NCBI GenBank assembly: GCA_015499995.1
Contig: JADNRV010000002.1
Span: forward strand, 806,001 to 870,000
Reading direction: 5' to 3'
Length of the DNA stretch: 64,000 nt
DNA from: Flammula alnicola
Taxonomy: Eukaryota > Basidiomycota > Agaricomycetes > Agaricales > Strophariaceae
The translations under genes were made by a program, and so were the position numbers. Positions 1 through 13,500 of this stretch are shown piece by piece. Positions within the stretch are counted from its first letter, which is position 1. Each line of letters begins with the position of its first letter. The notes under the pieces are model-generated. The model ran no database searches, had not been told where the DNA came from, and worked only from the letters and a program-made list of their open reading frames with translations.

Positions 1-233
1 GATAAGAAGCCCGTGGAAGCATAGAAAAGGGCAGCACGACAGAATGAAACTAGGGTAATCTTTTGAAGGGCATGAAATTAAACGCATGAGCCCTGAGCGG
101 GGTCAAAAGCGAGAGTATATTGTACATTTGGTCACGTGATGTAGGGAGCGGAGGATGGGCGGAAAAATGAGGATGTGAATGCGGTCGGAGGAACGAATAG
201 CGGTCGGAAAGAAATATAATGTTATGGGATACG

Positions 234-731
234 TCAGAGAGTTGGCCGGTCCGCATGGAGTCCACTCCATATGCCCCTTGTCGCCTCGGTTGTGCTCTCC
301 ACGGCGCGTCGTTTGAGGGGCTGAATTTTTGCACCGGATGAATCAAGAAGCAGCTGGATTTTTTTCTGAATGCCAGTGACCTCTAATTCCTTCAAAGGGA
401 TGACCTTATCCCGGTTGTTGACTGGATGAAAAGAGAGAGGGATGGTTAGCAGAGAAGGTCACCGGTGAAGAAAGAAGACGAGTGGGTGGTTACCGTAAAA
501 GCCGCGGACGATGGGTTCCTTCTGGTTTCGCTGTTTTACGACGACCTCGACATGGGGATTTTCGCGTGCGAGGTGCTGAATCTGGGTGAGGAGGTAGGTG
601 CGTGTGTTCTGGGATGTGGGCCATTTATCGCAGTACTCGAAGACGAGCTTGCGTATTTGGGGCAAGAACGCGGTGTGTCCGTTTGCGGGGCGCGAACGCA
701 GCTGTGCTCTCAATATGACAGGCCCGGACAT
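234..731 (-). CDS. Mitochondrial large-subunit ribosomal protein mL43 (MRPL51 of yeast, MRPL43 of animals)
   Basis: A structural protein of the mitochondrial ribosome large subunit, with the L51/S25/CI-B8 thioredoxin-like fold. Two exons, 731-494 and 421-234, join in phase 1 to give 141 codons. Exon 1 carries the family core: KLVFEYCDKWPTSQNTR near residue 30 and HVEVVVKQRNQKEPIVRGFY near residue 60. Exon 2 continues VNNRDKVIPLKELE and ends in a basic tail, as mL43 proteins do. Donor and acceptor read GGTAACC and CATCCAG, and the intron is 72 nt. The start is the ATG before the SGPVILRAQLRSRPANGH leader, which could serve as a mitochondrial presequence. The gene is divergent from its neighbour at 841. 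The family is clear; the exact 5' end is inferred. Confidence 0.9.
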
Positions 732-840
732 TGTATTTGGAGGGATGAATATTGTCTGAAACGGAGATGATGGACGAGGTGCTGGACAAAGTCAGTACTG
801 ACGCCGGCGGAGTTTGAAACGTTTTTGCTCTTACAATTCC
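732..840. promoter_or_regulatory. Short shared promoter between two divergent genes
   Basis: Only about 110 bp separate the start codons of mL43 (minus) and the Q/P/Y-rich gene (plus). Both promoters and both 5' leaders must sit in or beside this space. I see no clear TATA box. The same tight head-to-head layout recurs at Mgr2/Pex10 and at BTB/Trs31 in this window. Confidence 0.4.
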
Positions 841-2907
841 ATGATGGCGCGCGCGACGCGGTCCTCGACCGCAGACCTCAAACGAAAGAGGTCACTGGAC
901 GACGACATCGACAACACGGAGACCGCGCCCAACAAACTCGCTCGCACAGACGACGGACGGGACGAGACAGAATGTATCATCAATGGACGAGGAATATTGG
1001 AGGTGCTGGAGACGGAGGACAAGCAGGGCCTCCTCGACCGCGTCTTTCCTTCAACAGACTCTCAAAAAACAGTTTCTCTTCGCGCTCTTCTGACTACTCC
1101 TTCGCTACTGGCGACAATAAAAGCAGCCATAAATAATCTACGCCCCATTTCATCGCTGCCCCGCGCTAGACCTTCACAGACAGCCGCTCAACAACTCCGT
1201 TTTTGCAATCTCGCCCTTTCACTCCTCGAACAAGTGGCACCATCCACAACTATCTCCAATCTACCTCAATCCTGCCAACGTCCCAGAATCATCTCCGCCA
1301 CGGCCGAAGCTGAGCTATGCCCTCGTCCAACATCTGCCCTCGGGCGATTTGTGGACCTCTCTTGCCTCTCTTTCCTCACCAACAAATCTACAAACAGCAA
1401 ATGCAGAACTTGTCGCCATCCTCCCATCTCCCTCCTCATCATCCTCCGACAAGCCTGTTCCTACTCTCGGCTCTTACTCTGCAAAACCTTTGTCTCAGAG
1501 GAAGCCCCCGCTCGCCCATCGGCGAGTAACGACAGGCGCCTTTCTTGATTATGGCGTCTATTCCAGCTTTGCGCCTTCTTTTGACCAGGACGGAGAGCTC
1601 GTGGGCAGACATCAGCTCGGCCAGGTACTCATGTACCGCGAGGAGAAGAAGCATCTCCGGGACGCCATCAGGAGAGAACGTCTGGAAGGCGTAGGTTCCA
1701 TCGTCGATGCCACTCCAGAAAATCCAGAGGTTTCGGAGCAAGATGATCCTATCTCTGTACCTGATCTGGAACTCGAAGCTCTACTACCCCCTGAAGAAGT
1801 CGACTCTATTAAAGCGGCACTGGGCAGTCTCGAACTAGAAAAGTCGGTCCAAAGGTTGCTTGAGAGAAATCAGAGGGCTTTGGAGAGGCTCGAAGAACTG
1901 CAGCGACATCGCTTGACTAACCATCCGACAAGCGCTGCAGAAGAAGATTCCGAGGAATGGGAGACTGGTGCGTTTCTATTGACTTTTTCTGACGTGTTTA
2001 GGTCTGACTCTTCCAACAGCCCATGCCATACTTGACTCATTAACACTGCTTGCCTCCTTCCGGCCTCGGTCCTCGTCCGAAGACGGACCTGCCCTCATAC
2101 CACCGCCTTCCGTACTTCACAAACTTCATCTTACACTTGCCACTGAACCTTCGCCCGGTTGGTATGGCACTCTACCTCCTGGCCGTGCTACGGCATTACG
2201 GGATGACTCTACAGTAAAAGTACGAGCAGGTGTTGCCACTCCAGGACCTGCTGTGGCCACACCGACCACGGCTGTCCCTACAGCTGCGTCTGCTCCCAAC
2301 GCCTTTGGAACATATGGTTTCGCGTATGGCCAAGCGCCGAACTATAAGCCTCAGCAAGCGACTGCATATATGCCTTACAAACCTGGACAGGCACCGTCGT
2401 ATTACCAGGGTTATGTGCAAGGAGGGAGTCAGCCGACGTACTATGGGCAGCAAAGCTACGGCGCGGCATCGACGAACCAGCAGCCTTATGGAACGACTGT
2501 GCAGCAACCTTATCCTGCTTACTCGTCGTGGTATGGCCAGCAGTATGCACCTCAGCCTATTCAAACAGGGACAGGAGGATCAGGAAGAGGAACACCGCAA
2601 CCTATTGTTGCAACACCCACTACGGTGGCGTCTTCATATGGCAACTTTTTTAGCCAGACAGGCTGGAGGTGGTGGTGGTGCTTCGACTGGAGTGCGGTCG
2701 CCAGCTGTTGCGAACACGGTGGTGGGGAATGCCGTTAGTGGATCAGGAAGCACTTATTCTCCGACAGTAGGTGCGATGCCCACGTTGCCTGCTCATCTAC
2801 GGACGACGCAGACAGCAGTGACGACGAATGGGTCGCCTGCACCTTATCAGCCCCAGCAAGGTTATTATCCTTACCCCATACAGCAGCAGACTCAGCCTGC
2901 GAGATAA
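841..2907 (+). CDS. Unrecognised nuclear-type protein with Q/P/Y-rich C-terminus; frame breaks
   Basis: I do not recognise the family. The N-terminus is basic and acidic (MARATRSSTADLKRKRSLDD), like a nuclear localisation segment. A helical middle contains GQVLMYREEKKHLRDAIRRE and a probable coiled coil near LEKSVQRLLERNQRALERLEE. The last ~250 residues are low-complexity Q/P/Y/G/A (for example QPTYYGQQSYGAAS), of the kind seen in chromatin and RNA-binding proteins. One clear intron runs from 1968 (gtgcgt) to about 2003 (tttag). The protein changes frame at about 1234 (LALSLLEQ to WHHPQLSPIY) and again between about 2543 and 2665, where it passes to a Gly-rich stretch and ends ...QQQTQPAR. 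An intron could explain the second (donor gtatgc at 2543), but I found none for the first. The start at 841 or 844 is the first ATG. Confidence 0.55.
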
Positions 2908-3160
2908 TAGTAGTAGGTTTGTGCAGTTTTGCCCTCGTTTATTTGGTTTTTTATGTCTTTCGGACGAGTTTTGTCAATAGTAGTGCTGTGCAAGCATTCG
3001 GTATCTTATCAGTGTAACTAGTAGGGTCGGATCAAATGGAGACACGGACGATCGACACGATCTCCGATCCTACATTAAAAACGCGAAAAAGCCGAAGATG
3101 TAAAGAGGAATAATAATTAGAGTCATAATTTCAACTCTTTGTTCAGAAATTATCTGCAAC

Positions 3161-4349
3161 ATGGGTTCACGTTCATTGACCATCCGAGTCCCAGCGACCT
3201 CTGCAAATATCGGTCCGGGATTCGATGTGGTCGGGTTGTCGCTCTCGCTGCATTTGACACTGACCATCTCGTATCCACTGTCGCCACCTACATCCGACTA
3301 TGTTCAGCCCGCCATCACTTACTCCGGAGAGGGCTCAGACGAAGTCCCCCTCAACGCCTACAAAAACCTGACCACCCGCGTCGCTCTCTACGTTCTCCGA
3401 TGCCATAACATCCGTCGCTTCCCCTCCCACCTCGTCATCCACGTCGACAACGAGATCCCATTCGGCCGCGGGCTGGGGTCTTCAGGCGCAGCCGTCATCG
3501 CAGGTGTCCTCCTCGGCGACGCAATAGGCCAACTACACCTACCCACCGAACGCTCCTGGATTTCGCACTCATGGTCGAACGCCATCCGGACAACGTCACA
3601 GCAGCCCTCGTGGCGGCTTCGTGGGCTCGTACCTCAAGGAGCTGACGAGGCGGCGACGGAGGCTGCCAGCGTACCGTTGAGCGAGGTCCTGCCGGAGTAT
3701 CCCCCAGACGCGGGCGAGGACTGGGGGCTGGATCCGCCTGTACCTCCGTTCGGGATTGGGCACTACGTCCGCTTCGGGTGGTCGGAGAGCATCAAGGCTG
3801 TCGCTATCATCCCCCGCTTCGAGCTGAGCACCGCAAAAGCGCGAGAGGTCCTCCCGACGCAGTATTCTCGCAAAGATCTCGTACGTCCGGGGTCGCGTGC
3901 CTATTTTTATTCTTATCTAATCTACAACGAAAAACATAGGTGTTTAACCTCCAACGGCTCGCGGTGCTTACCACCGCCCTTGGGCAGTCACCGCCAGACC
4001 CAGGGCTTATCTATGAAGCCATGAAGACCGCGTCCACCAACCTTACCGAAAATCTCTGGCATGCTCTTGTGCTTAACTATAATATTCTCTCGGGCTGACG
4101 CGTTCTCTCTTGGCTTTCTTCATTCAGATACCTGGTCTTCCAGAAGTGACAACAACCATCACACCCGCATCTCATCCAGGATTGCTCGGCATCTGCCTCT
4201 CAGGTGCTGGCCCTACGATCCTTGCCCTAGCCACAGGCGGATTCGAGGGCATCGCAGAAGACGCACGCGAAATATTCCAAGGCTTCGGGATCTCAATAGA
4301 CTGGAAGGTGCTCGAAATCGCCAGCGGTAGCGCCGTAAAGGAGAATTAG
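3161..4349 (+). CDS. THR1: Homoserine kinase (GHMP family), with frame breaks
   Basis: Phosphorylates homoserine to O-phosphohomoserine in threonine synthesis, in the cytosol. The N-terminus VRVPATSANIGPGFDVVG-like segment (IRVPATSANIGPGFDVVG) and the GHMP ATP loop PFGRGLGSSGAAVIAG near residue 105 are textbook. Later blocks include AIIPRFELSTAKAREVLP, LAVLTTALGQ and GICLSGAGPTILAL. Introns are about 3874-3940 (gtacgt...atag) and 4059-4127. The second begins with GC (GCATGC) instead of GT. Between them the conserved substrate motif VERHPDN and the following GGFVGSYLKELT lie in two other frames. Three single missing bases (about 3552, 3612 and 3645) return the reading to the first frame, and a fourth is needed near 4026 (MKDRVHQPYRKSL). 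As written, the ORF is open across 3550-3645 but encodes nonsense there. Sequence error is the likeliest cause. Confidence 0.9.
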
Positions 4350-4571
4350 ACAACTAGACGTGTAATAGAAGTCAAGAGGACAAATAGATCGTGATTTGTC
4401 GACATCATTGTCAAATTATGGGGGGATACGTGACGTTAACATGGTATACGAATTATACTACATCTAAGGGTTCCATCCATGGCATGCGTGAAGAAATAAC
4501 GACTCGTAGTAGATATGCAAAAAAGAGCGAGGAGGATGTATACAAGAAGAACAAAAAGATAGAAAGCGCGC

Positions 4572-7500
4572 CTAACCCCCGCAGTCAAGCACACAGCACG
4601 AGTCGCCACCAACGAGCCTGCCGCGCTGTCAAATGGCAGATCGACCGTGAACAATACGTCGCTGCGGTCGTTGTTGAGGTAGACGGGCAAATTAACGAGG
4701 CCTTGTTCGGTTGTTTCGTCGGCCTGGACCCATCTGACCTGTGAGAGCTCAGACGGACAGCATCACCCTCATTGAGGACCAGACGGTCGTTGTCCACGAG
4801 GCACCTTCCAATACCAAGCCTGATGAAGAGAAGAAAAGGATGAGCAACAAACACCACAAGAATGTCGAATTCAAACTTACCATCAACAACAAATGCTTCC
4901 GGATCATTGACACGTTCAGATCAAGTCTCAAGTGCAGCGTCTCCAAGCTCCACTTTTTACGATGGGCAACAGCCTGCCGTGTCGCTGTGATGTAGGCTTC
5001 AGGGAAGAACAGCCCACCAAGCCACACTTCCGTGTTGTTCAGGTTGTCCAAGAGGCGATATGGTCGAGTTGTACCAAACGACGCGCGAAATCGGCGATCC
5101 ACGCAGAGACGGCCATGATTTGTTGACTTTATATCGGCGCCAGTGGTCAGGGATTGTACCTGCGATTGATAATAAAAAAGTTAAACTAAATTTTAAAATA
5201 GAGTAACAAAGACGGAGACGCACCTTTGGTCAGCGCACTCATCAACGTTCGTAGATGGTTTGTCTGCTTGAGTTCGCCAATGCATACGTTCACCACATCC
5301 TCGAGGTCTTTGCGGACGTGGTTAAGAGTTTACGACCGATCTCTCCTTCACGTGCGAAGAGGCGATACAAAGGATCTTGATGCTCAGCCGCCTGCTTGGC
5401 AAGAGTGTTAAATTTCTGCAAACATTTATTAGTCAACTGTCAGGGGGAAAGAGTAGGAGATTCATACGGCAGGTAGCTGGCCGAGCCATTCGCGGCACCG
5501 CTCAAGCAATGTCCTCATCCAAGCCGGCTGCTGTGAGGTCTGCGATTTGGCAGCAGTGGTGACCGCTTCATCGTCATCGTCTGCTAACATCCTCATCTTG
5601 CGCAACTTGCCAAGCAGCTCATTTCCTGGAAATGAATGTAAGTACCCATACAAGCACGAAAGAAAATATTGGCTACATACCTTGAGCAACAGCGATGACG
5701 CGCTCGGCTGTTGGAGGAAGACTCAACCACGAAGGAGGCTCGCGTTCGGGCAGCGCCTGCACCCAAGTCAAGAAATGTTCAATCTTGTACCTTCAGGCGA
5801 AGTTAACATCTGGCCGCTGGAACTGGACAAGCTCGGCACAAGGTCAAATTGACGTTGTACGCCTTGGGCGTGAACAAGTTGTCCACGAAGGAGTCGAGGA
5901 TCTCTGGTCAAAGTCGCTATCCACTCTGCCTCCATACACGGACTGTTTGATCAACGTCCGCAGTGCGTCCCAAGGAATATGCGCCGGATCGACGTTCGCT
6001 CTTCCTCTTGTTACCGAGTCAACCATGTGTCAATGGTGCCAAATGCAGATGCCATGTCCGAATCATTGAAATCATATGATTTACTCCAACCGAGGGGCAC
6101 GTAGCGAAGACGTTCCTGCACCACGGCATGGAACCAAGCTAATAGGAAGTAGAGGCGTGCTTTCTCGACTGGTCCTTGAGACAAGCGATGGGCTGGGATG
6201 GTCTGCAAAGAATCAAGCAGATTCGCCTTAACACCCGGCGGAGGCTCGTTCATAATCAGGCGCGACTGGCGCAAAATGTTAACAGGGATCGAAGGATTGG
6301 CTTCCATCGTCAAGAACAACCGGAAATTGCGGTGTGGGTTCAGGGTTTGCATCTTCTTCTCCAGTTGACCTAACCAAGAAGGTGCGAGATGGACATTCTT
6401 GAGGAGGACCCAGGTACCTTGGCGAGCTGCTGCTGCGATAGCTTGATCGGCCAATGTGAAACCTTCTTGGGATCCCATAGCGACCGAAGTTGAGCGAGCT
6501 GCTGTGTTCTTGACAAGGTTTTCGACACGGTAACTGGCATCGTACCCAGGCACAGATACCAATGCCACTGGTGTCGAAGCAATTACCTCATCGGCGACCA
6601 AGGAATTGAGATCGTAGGTGGCCTCAGCTGAAATGTCCGTCTCGAAGACATTCTTGACGAATAGCGCGGTTGATTGCAGGAGACGGTCCGGTCGGAAGCA
6701 TTTGATAATGATCAATGACCGAATGGCCTCAAGCGCAGCTGGTCAACCATACGTCAGTGCGAAAAAAAAAAAGGTAGTCGGGGTAAGAACTTACGAGTAC
6801 CAGCATCCCAAGGCGTTGGCACGGAATGTTCAGGATTGACTGATTCAAGGAACGGAACCCATTCAGCTTCGTGTTCGGCAATATGGCCTTCTACTGGTTT
6901 GAAGAGTGAGTGCTTAGAGAAGCTCTGGAGGCGAAGAACTTGATCGGATGATAACAGAGGGTGCTCCTGAACCTGTGAAGCTGCAACCGCCGAAGAGGCA
7001 ATATCCCCACTTTCCAGCAAAAATTCTAGTTCTTCTGCGATATCTTCAATGCCCCGAAGCTTGACTTGGGCGAGAAGCATGGCCAACATCAAATTGTCAC
7101 GGTAAAGCAAGGCACGAGAAGTTCTCTTGTATACCACGAGGAACAAATCTTTGAGTAGGATGTCGCGTCGAAGACCATGGTCCGTCACGTTCTTGAGGTT
7201 TGGATTGAGGTGCAGAACGTAGTCGAAGATGTCAAGGAAGAAGCGAAGCGAGAATTGGTAGAAGTGATTCACCAAGTTCAGTTGCTCCAACACGAAAAAG
7301 ACGGAGCTGCATGCCTGTGCCAATGGCAAATACTCAGCTGTCACTTGTTCGACTTCTCGCATAACCACATCAGTTTCTTCGACTTTGCGTGTGATTTCTG
7401 CAGCTTCCCGTTTAAGGGTCTCCAAGGTATCGATGACCTTGTCGTCATCCAAGATGTTGCCTTGAGATTCATTGAGGGCTTGCAGCAAAAGCTTTTCGAG

Positions 7501-10500
7501 AGTACGAAGGCGGAGACGGAATTCACCCTGAACTTTCATGAGATCAGTTCGCTTCCGCTCTGTGTCTGGTCTTTCGACCTTCAGAACCTGATCGAGGGAC
7601 TGGCTTTGCAGACTGCTCCTTGTCATTGTGAAATTGACGAAGGTCACGCGACTGCAAATGTCCGGCGAAAATTCCACGGATGGATCTCGTGTGGATAAGA
7701 ACATCGTGAACGAAGGCGAGAAATCGATATCTTGACTGCCCAATCGTATGAGGACTCGCCCACCTGTTCTTCGAATTTCCTTGTTGAGAACAGCGTTGAG
7801 GATTGGATCAAGGTGTTCGACGTCCTGGATGAGAAGTGGGTTTCCAAAGCGGAGAGCACTCTCCAACACTTTTAAGAATGATTCGTCCAAGAAGCTCGTA
7901 ACCGTGATTTTGCGTTCCCTATATTCATTGAGTAGGAAGGTTGTTGCTTGCCCAGTTGGATCAATAATGAGCGGATATCGGTTAAACCTCTTGAGCATGA
8001 TTGCATTTTCGATGGTCAAGTTGTCGGAAGGCAGAGATTTTGATTGCCAGCTAAGGCGGTCATCTGCCGTGGAGAGATATTCTGTGAATGAGAGTTCCGG
8101 CTTGAATTTGATATTGGCTTCGGTTAGATGACTTGACCATTCCTGCCACATAACTTCACGGTAATGTTGGTCGAAGAATCCTCCATACGCCAAGAAAGCG
8201 GCCGACAAGAGGACATCGCCAACAATGGTACTCATCTCAGCTTCGAAGGTGCGACTTCCAGACTCCCATCGACTACGTTCGGAGGACAAACTCTCAAGCA
8301 GCTTCATGCTGCGATCTACTTTGCTTTGGACCCGTTCCATTTCGGACTTGATAGCTTGGGTCTCGCTGATCAGACGGGCATATTCTTCTTTGTACTTCTC
8401 GATTTTTGACTCCAGCTGTGCTATCATCCGGACCATGGCATTAGCCTGCTTCTTCGTGGTCTCGGCCTGCTGCTCCAGAGATTGAACCTCATTGCGCAAG
8501 GGTTCGACTTTGTCCAGAATTTCGGAGAATCGCACCTGCGCCAACGCCCACTTGACAAGCGGTCCACAAGCTCTACTGGCTCGTTGAACCGTTTCAAAGG
8601 TATAAGAGGGTCGGCTAAGAAAATCTTTCTTCATGGTCTCGCGAAGTGCTTTCGTCATCTGTGTAGTCGTGTCGAAGTTGACAATCCGCTGAATGAAATC
8701 ATCGCGACGGATGATACCCTGCACCGTCCTCCAACTATCAATCTTATGACCCAAAATTGTGCACACCGATTCCATGGCGAGTTTAACGGCTTCAGGAGGG
8801 TTAGCCATTGTTCGAACTTCTTGTAGGTGCTGCTTTTTAATGTTGCTGACAGCGGCCTGGGCATCTAGGACGGCGGGCTCGGCATCCGCAAGATCAGCCA
8901 CGACGACTGCACGACGCTGTTCGATGTGGTGGTCCTGTTCTGCTAACTCTGCTTGGATTTGAATGGATGCGGCTTTCTTGTGCTCAGCCTCCTGCTGATC
9001 GGCGACCATGCGTTTCAACTTCTCGTTGGCTTCGGCATCCTTTGCTTCAAGTTGCGAGCGTTTGATTGCGAGACTCTTCCTAAGCTCTTCGACCTGAGTG
9101 ACGGTATCTTTGAGCTTATCAAGGCCGACATGCAAATGGCGTTGCTGTTCTTCCATTCGTCTCGCTTTTCGGTATAAAGTCGAACGTAGTGGTTGATGCT
9201 ATTGGAATATCGTGAATTAACCCTGTCAGAATTAAGACAATCAAAGAAACTCACAAGTCAAGATAATGCCTGGGAGTCACATAATTGTAGCGACCTTGTC
9301 TACGGCTTAAGCGCTGATTAATTTGGTGCAAGGACATGTGGACATGAACCAGAGCGTTGATGACGGCAGTTCGATGCAAAGGAGGAAGAGATAAGGCTCG
9401 ATAGGCAATAGGGAAGTGAGCGGGTGGACCGTAAGATGGCAGGTCGAGGTCAAGGGTATGCGTGAACTCCATGCCGACTTGATAGAATGCTTGATCAGAC
9501 CAATCCCCAAACCAATCCAAACACAACGATTGAACAAAGCAGGAGATGTTGCAGCTCGAGAGGCAAGGCCATTTTCCGGTGGGTTCATCGTGAAGACAAC
9601 GTGAAGATTTTTGGCAACCTGCTGAGTGAACCACTTGTACAGTTCTTCCGGAGAGTCTAACATCAACCCATCACGTTGAGATCCTTCTTTGCAAGCGGTC
9701 ATTAGTGCTGCATGTTCGTCGCCTTCGAAGAGACCCGGGACTTCGGCGTTCGCTAGAAGCGTGTTCATACGTTCCAAAAAGCCTGAATCAAGGACATTGG
9801 ATTCATCCATGATGAAGCAAATCTTTTCTCCTTTACAGCCGGCACGACGAAGGACTGTCCTCAAGTCGTCGTCAAAGTCTTCACCTGTATACTTGTTTGA
9901 GACTTTGATCTGGAATATGCTGAGACCATTCATCCACGCTACGAATCGGGATAACGTGTCTAAATGTAAAATCAGTTGCCATGTCTTCGCTTGCAAAACA
10001 GAGAAATCACCTTTCCACTTCCACTGACGCCGATAAGTAGTAGATGTCCTTGGATTTGACGGAATACCCGATCGATACGAAGAACATGATCAAGAACATC
10101 ATTGAAAAGAACGAGAGGAACGTCTAGTTCTTCCTCATAGAATACACGGAGACGTGCTTTGGTGTATTCTCTGAGGGATTCTCTGTCGACAGGGATGTAA
10201 TTCTTCGAGGTCCAGTTGGAGTACAATATTGGTCGAGCTAGAGCTTCTTCGCGATTGATCGTAGGGAAATGTTCCATGGCGGCTGCGTCGATGTTGTCGT
10301 CGGTCCAGTTCCTCTCCTCTTCTGTAACGAGACGATCTTGGAAGAGACGGAGGGCTTCGTGGGCCCAAACACGGACGAGGCCTCAACAGAAAGGATCTCA
10401 AGAGGGCGTATCGCCTCATAGATACCTCTCACCCAGCGCGTCAGCTCACGAGGGCTGTAGACGTAATGGGCCTGCACATCTGTCGTGAATCTCTTTTGAG

Positions 10501-13500
10501 AGGCAAGATAAAAGGCCACCATCGCATCGGTAAGAGGCTCGGCGTAAGCGCGAAGATTGGGAACGACTTTGAGCAAGGCACGATTGTAGGTTCCGTAAAT
10601 TTGTTTCAGCGAAACTTCGCCAGGGTAGTCGACCATCACTAAAGGTGCGTGTCTTAAGAAGCGATGACTAAGAGGCACTCGACCGGATCGGTAGGCGGGT
10701 TGCAGGCACCAACGAACTGAATTCGTTCAAGTTTGACCCAGGCCATGTCGCTAGCACGCCAGTATCCGCCACTTTCCACGAGTTGACGAAGGAAGGAGAT
10801 TACTCGCTGGGTACCATATTTATCAGCAGCTGGCAAGTTAATTTCATCGCAGAAAACAACAAGCCAGCGTCCAATCTGAACTGGAGCAAGGACGACACCA
10901 TTGGGGGTTTTACGATATTCGCAATATTGCTCGAAGGTCTTGAGAATAAGCTCAGGCGTGTTGCGCTGGAGAAGTTGAGACCAACAACTTCCATGTCGGG
11001 AGTTTACGAAGGGCACTGAACAAAGTCATTGTTTTTCCTGATCCAGGCGGGCCGCAGAGCATCAGGGGTTTGTGCTCTGAAAGCCAAGAGTATAACACTT
11101 CTTCATGTCGAACGGTATCCATGGTCGGTACGACGACGTCAGAAGCAGTCACCGCATGTGCCTCTATTTCAATGACAGGAACTCTGGACTGCCAAGCTAT
11201 CCACTCGCCGTTGGCAATTTGTACGTCGAAGTCGATTAAAGAGATCCCAGGTCCCATGGGTGGAAGGTCGATGCCAGTTTGTTTGCGCAGGAACTCTCCC
11301 ATATTCGCTCGCAGTTCTAGCTTGGCGTCGCCTGAGAAGGCCCAGATGATGTTCACGAGGAGACGCTTCGTGACGTATTGCTCGACGCGTTCCGGCGGTA
11401 GAGGGAAATCCAAATGTTGCAATTATATTCGATGACGTTCCGAACAGTTTTGTTAATGAGCGAGAACAAAGTGTTGAGCGCTCGTGTAACGGTGAAATCC
11501 ATGATATGTTCAATGGATTCTGCGAAGGTCAAGGCAGAGTCGACGAGGTCGCCATCTCCAAAGTAGCGCTCCAACACGTTGGCGATCTGTTTCTGTGTCT
11601 CTAGGTTCGCAGAAGTATCCAACGAGATGTCAGCTCGGCGACCCAGGACATCGCCAGCATCTTCATCGTCCGCATCTAAGGGCACGGATGCCAGTGTCGA
11701 AAGGTAGTTGCGATACACCATTCGGGGTTCTACGACGTCGTCACTGAACCAGATCATTCCGCACCGACTGACAGTGGCTAAAGTTGCATATTTAAGATGT
11801 TCAACCTCGAACATGATGCGCACGTTGGGAGGAAGATTAAGGCGCTCTCCGTTCGGCAATGTCAGCAGCTTGTTATCATCCAGGACACTGAAGATTACTG
11901 GTTAGAGAAAGAAATTCCGAGGGCTTGCAAACGAAACAAACCTGTTCAAATTCTCAACCCATTCAGGATCAACATCACCGTCAAAGATAATCCAATGCCT
12001 CTTTCCACTCTCTCCGCGCACGTCGTCGACAATTTTACGCAGGACATGAGTGAACAATCCGTCATTCCATTCTCGCGTAGTTTGATCCAAAGTGCCGTAC
12101 AGAGAGTCTTTGTGCATCGCTTTGGGGTCGATGACGTACGAAACACCTTCTACACCATCCAGACGTTCAAGTGCAGCCAACAGCACTTGCCATGCGTTCG
12201 TCTTTCCAGTTCCAGAGGGACCGACCATCATCAACCCATGTTGGATCTTCTGAATCTGGTAAAGCTGGAGTATCTTGGCTATCCAGCGCTCGCCATCTAC
12301 TAGACGTCTCTCTGCGCAGACTTTGATAATCTGTTCTCGCAGAGCTTCGAGGTCCACTGGAAGATAATCGACGCCAGGGAAAACATCTGCAAGGAGGCTA
12401 GCAAGAGGTGAATCAAGTTATTTGAGTTCGGAGTAGGAGATAGCCAGATAAGTACCTTGTCAAAAGTGGCACATCATCTGCGACAAGTTTCGGTACGATA
12501 GTCTCCGTAACGCTTTGAATGAGGATGATTTGTTCGGATATGTTGTCCGACAATCCAACGATATCATCCTCGCCTTCTGATTGCATACGCGAATTTTGTA
12601 ATCGTTCTCGTTTCAGTATACCTGCACTGGCAAGGACAGCCTTCAGAGCTCGGAGACCGAAGTCATAATGCGGCTGCGGCGACAGTTGCTCGTCACAGAG
12701 ATTAAAGAATGGGACGATCTTGGAAGCAAGCGACTCTGCGGTACGGAAACCTTGAGAAAAGAGCATAACTTGCGCAATGAGTTCTCGATCGGGACGTGTC
12801 ATAGCCATACTGAAAATGTCGTCAGAGAGCGTACAGTTGGCGGATCATGGAACTTACGGTCTGAACAGTTTAGTAAGATTAGGAGGTAATTGCGAACGTC
12901 CAGCATAGTTGGGATTCGTTGTAATGAAAATACCTATTTTGACTAATGAGTATGTAGACAAGGTGAAAAAAGCGTGACACTGACCAATATTCTTATTGAT
13001 CTTTAAGCTTTTCCCGACCAGCTCGATTTCAGTGTTCGGATTTTTGACGAGTGAAGCCAAACCTTGTTGAATAGCTTGCACTTGCTGAGAAACAGCACTG
13101 AGAATACGTTCTTCGAGACGATTGAACTCGTCGAAGCATCCCCAAGCGCCAACCTGACAAAGACCGACGAAGATACGACCCATAGCTTGGAAATCAAAAG
13201 TTTCGTCGCAACAAAAGACGAGAACAAAACGACCAAGTTGTACACCAAGTGCTTTCACTGATTCGGTTTTACCTGCAATGCTGTCGTTAAAATACGCCCA
13301 AAGAAGATATGTCTATGCACTTACCAGTTCCGGCGGGTCCGAATGGCGCACCTCCAAGTTGGTTATCAAGAGCTTGTGTCAAGGTCAAGTACACTCTGTC
13401 TGTAAGGGGTGTCTGGACAAGCCTGTCTGGCACTCCCAAATACTCCCAACCATAAGGGAATGATGCATCTGCCGCTTTGATCGCGAGGCATTCCAAGGGG

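Noticed and set aside
7177..7698. 173-codon plus-strand open frame inside the dynein gene
   Set aside because: It is antisense to the AAA5-AAA6 coding sequence and shows no motif; coding strands of this gene leave the opposite strand open by codon bias.
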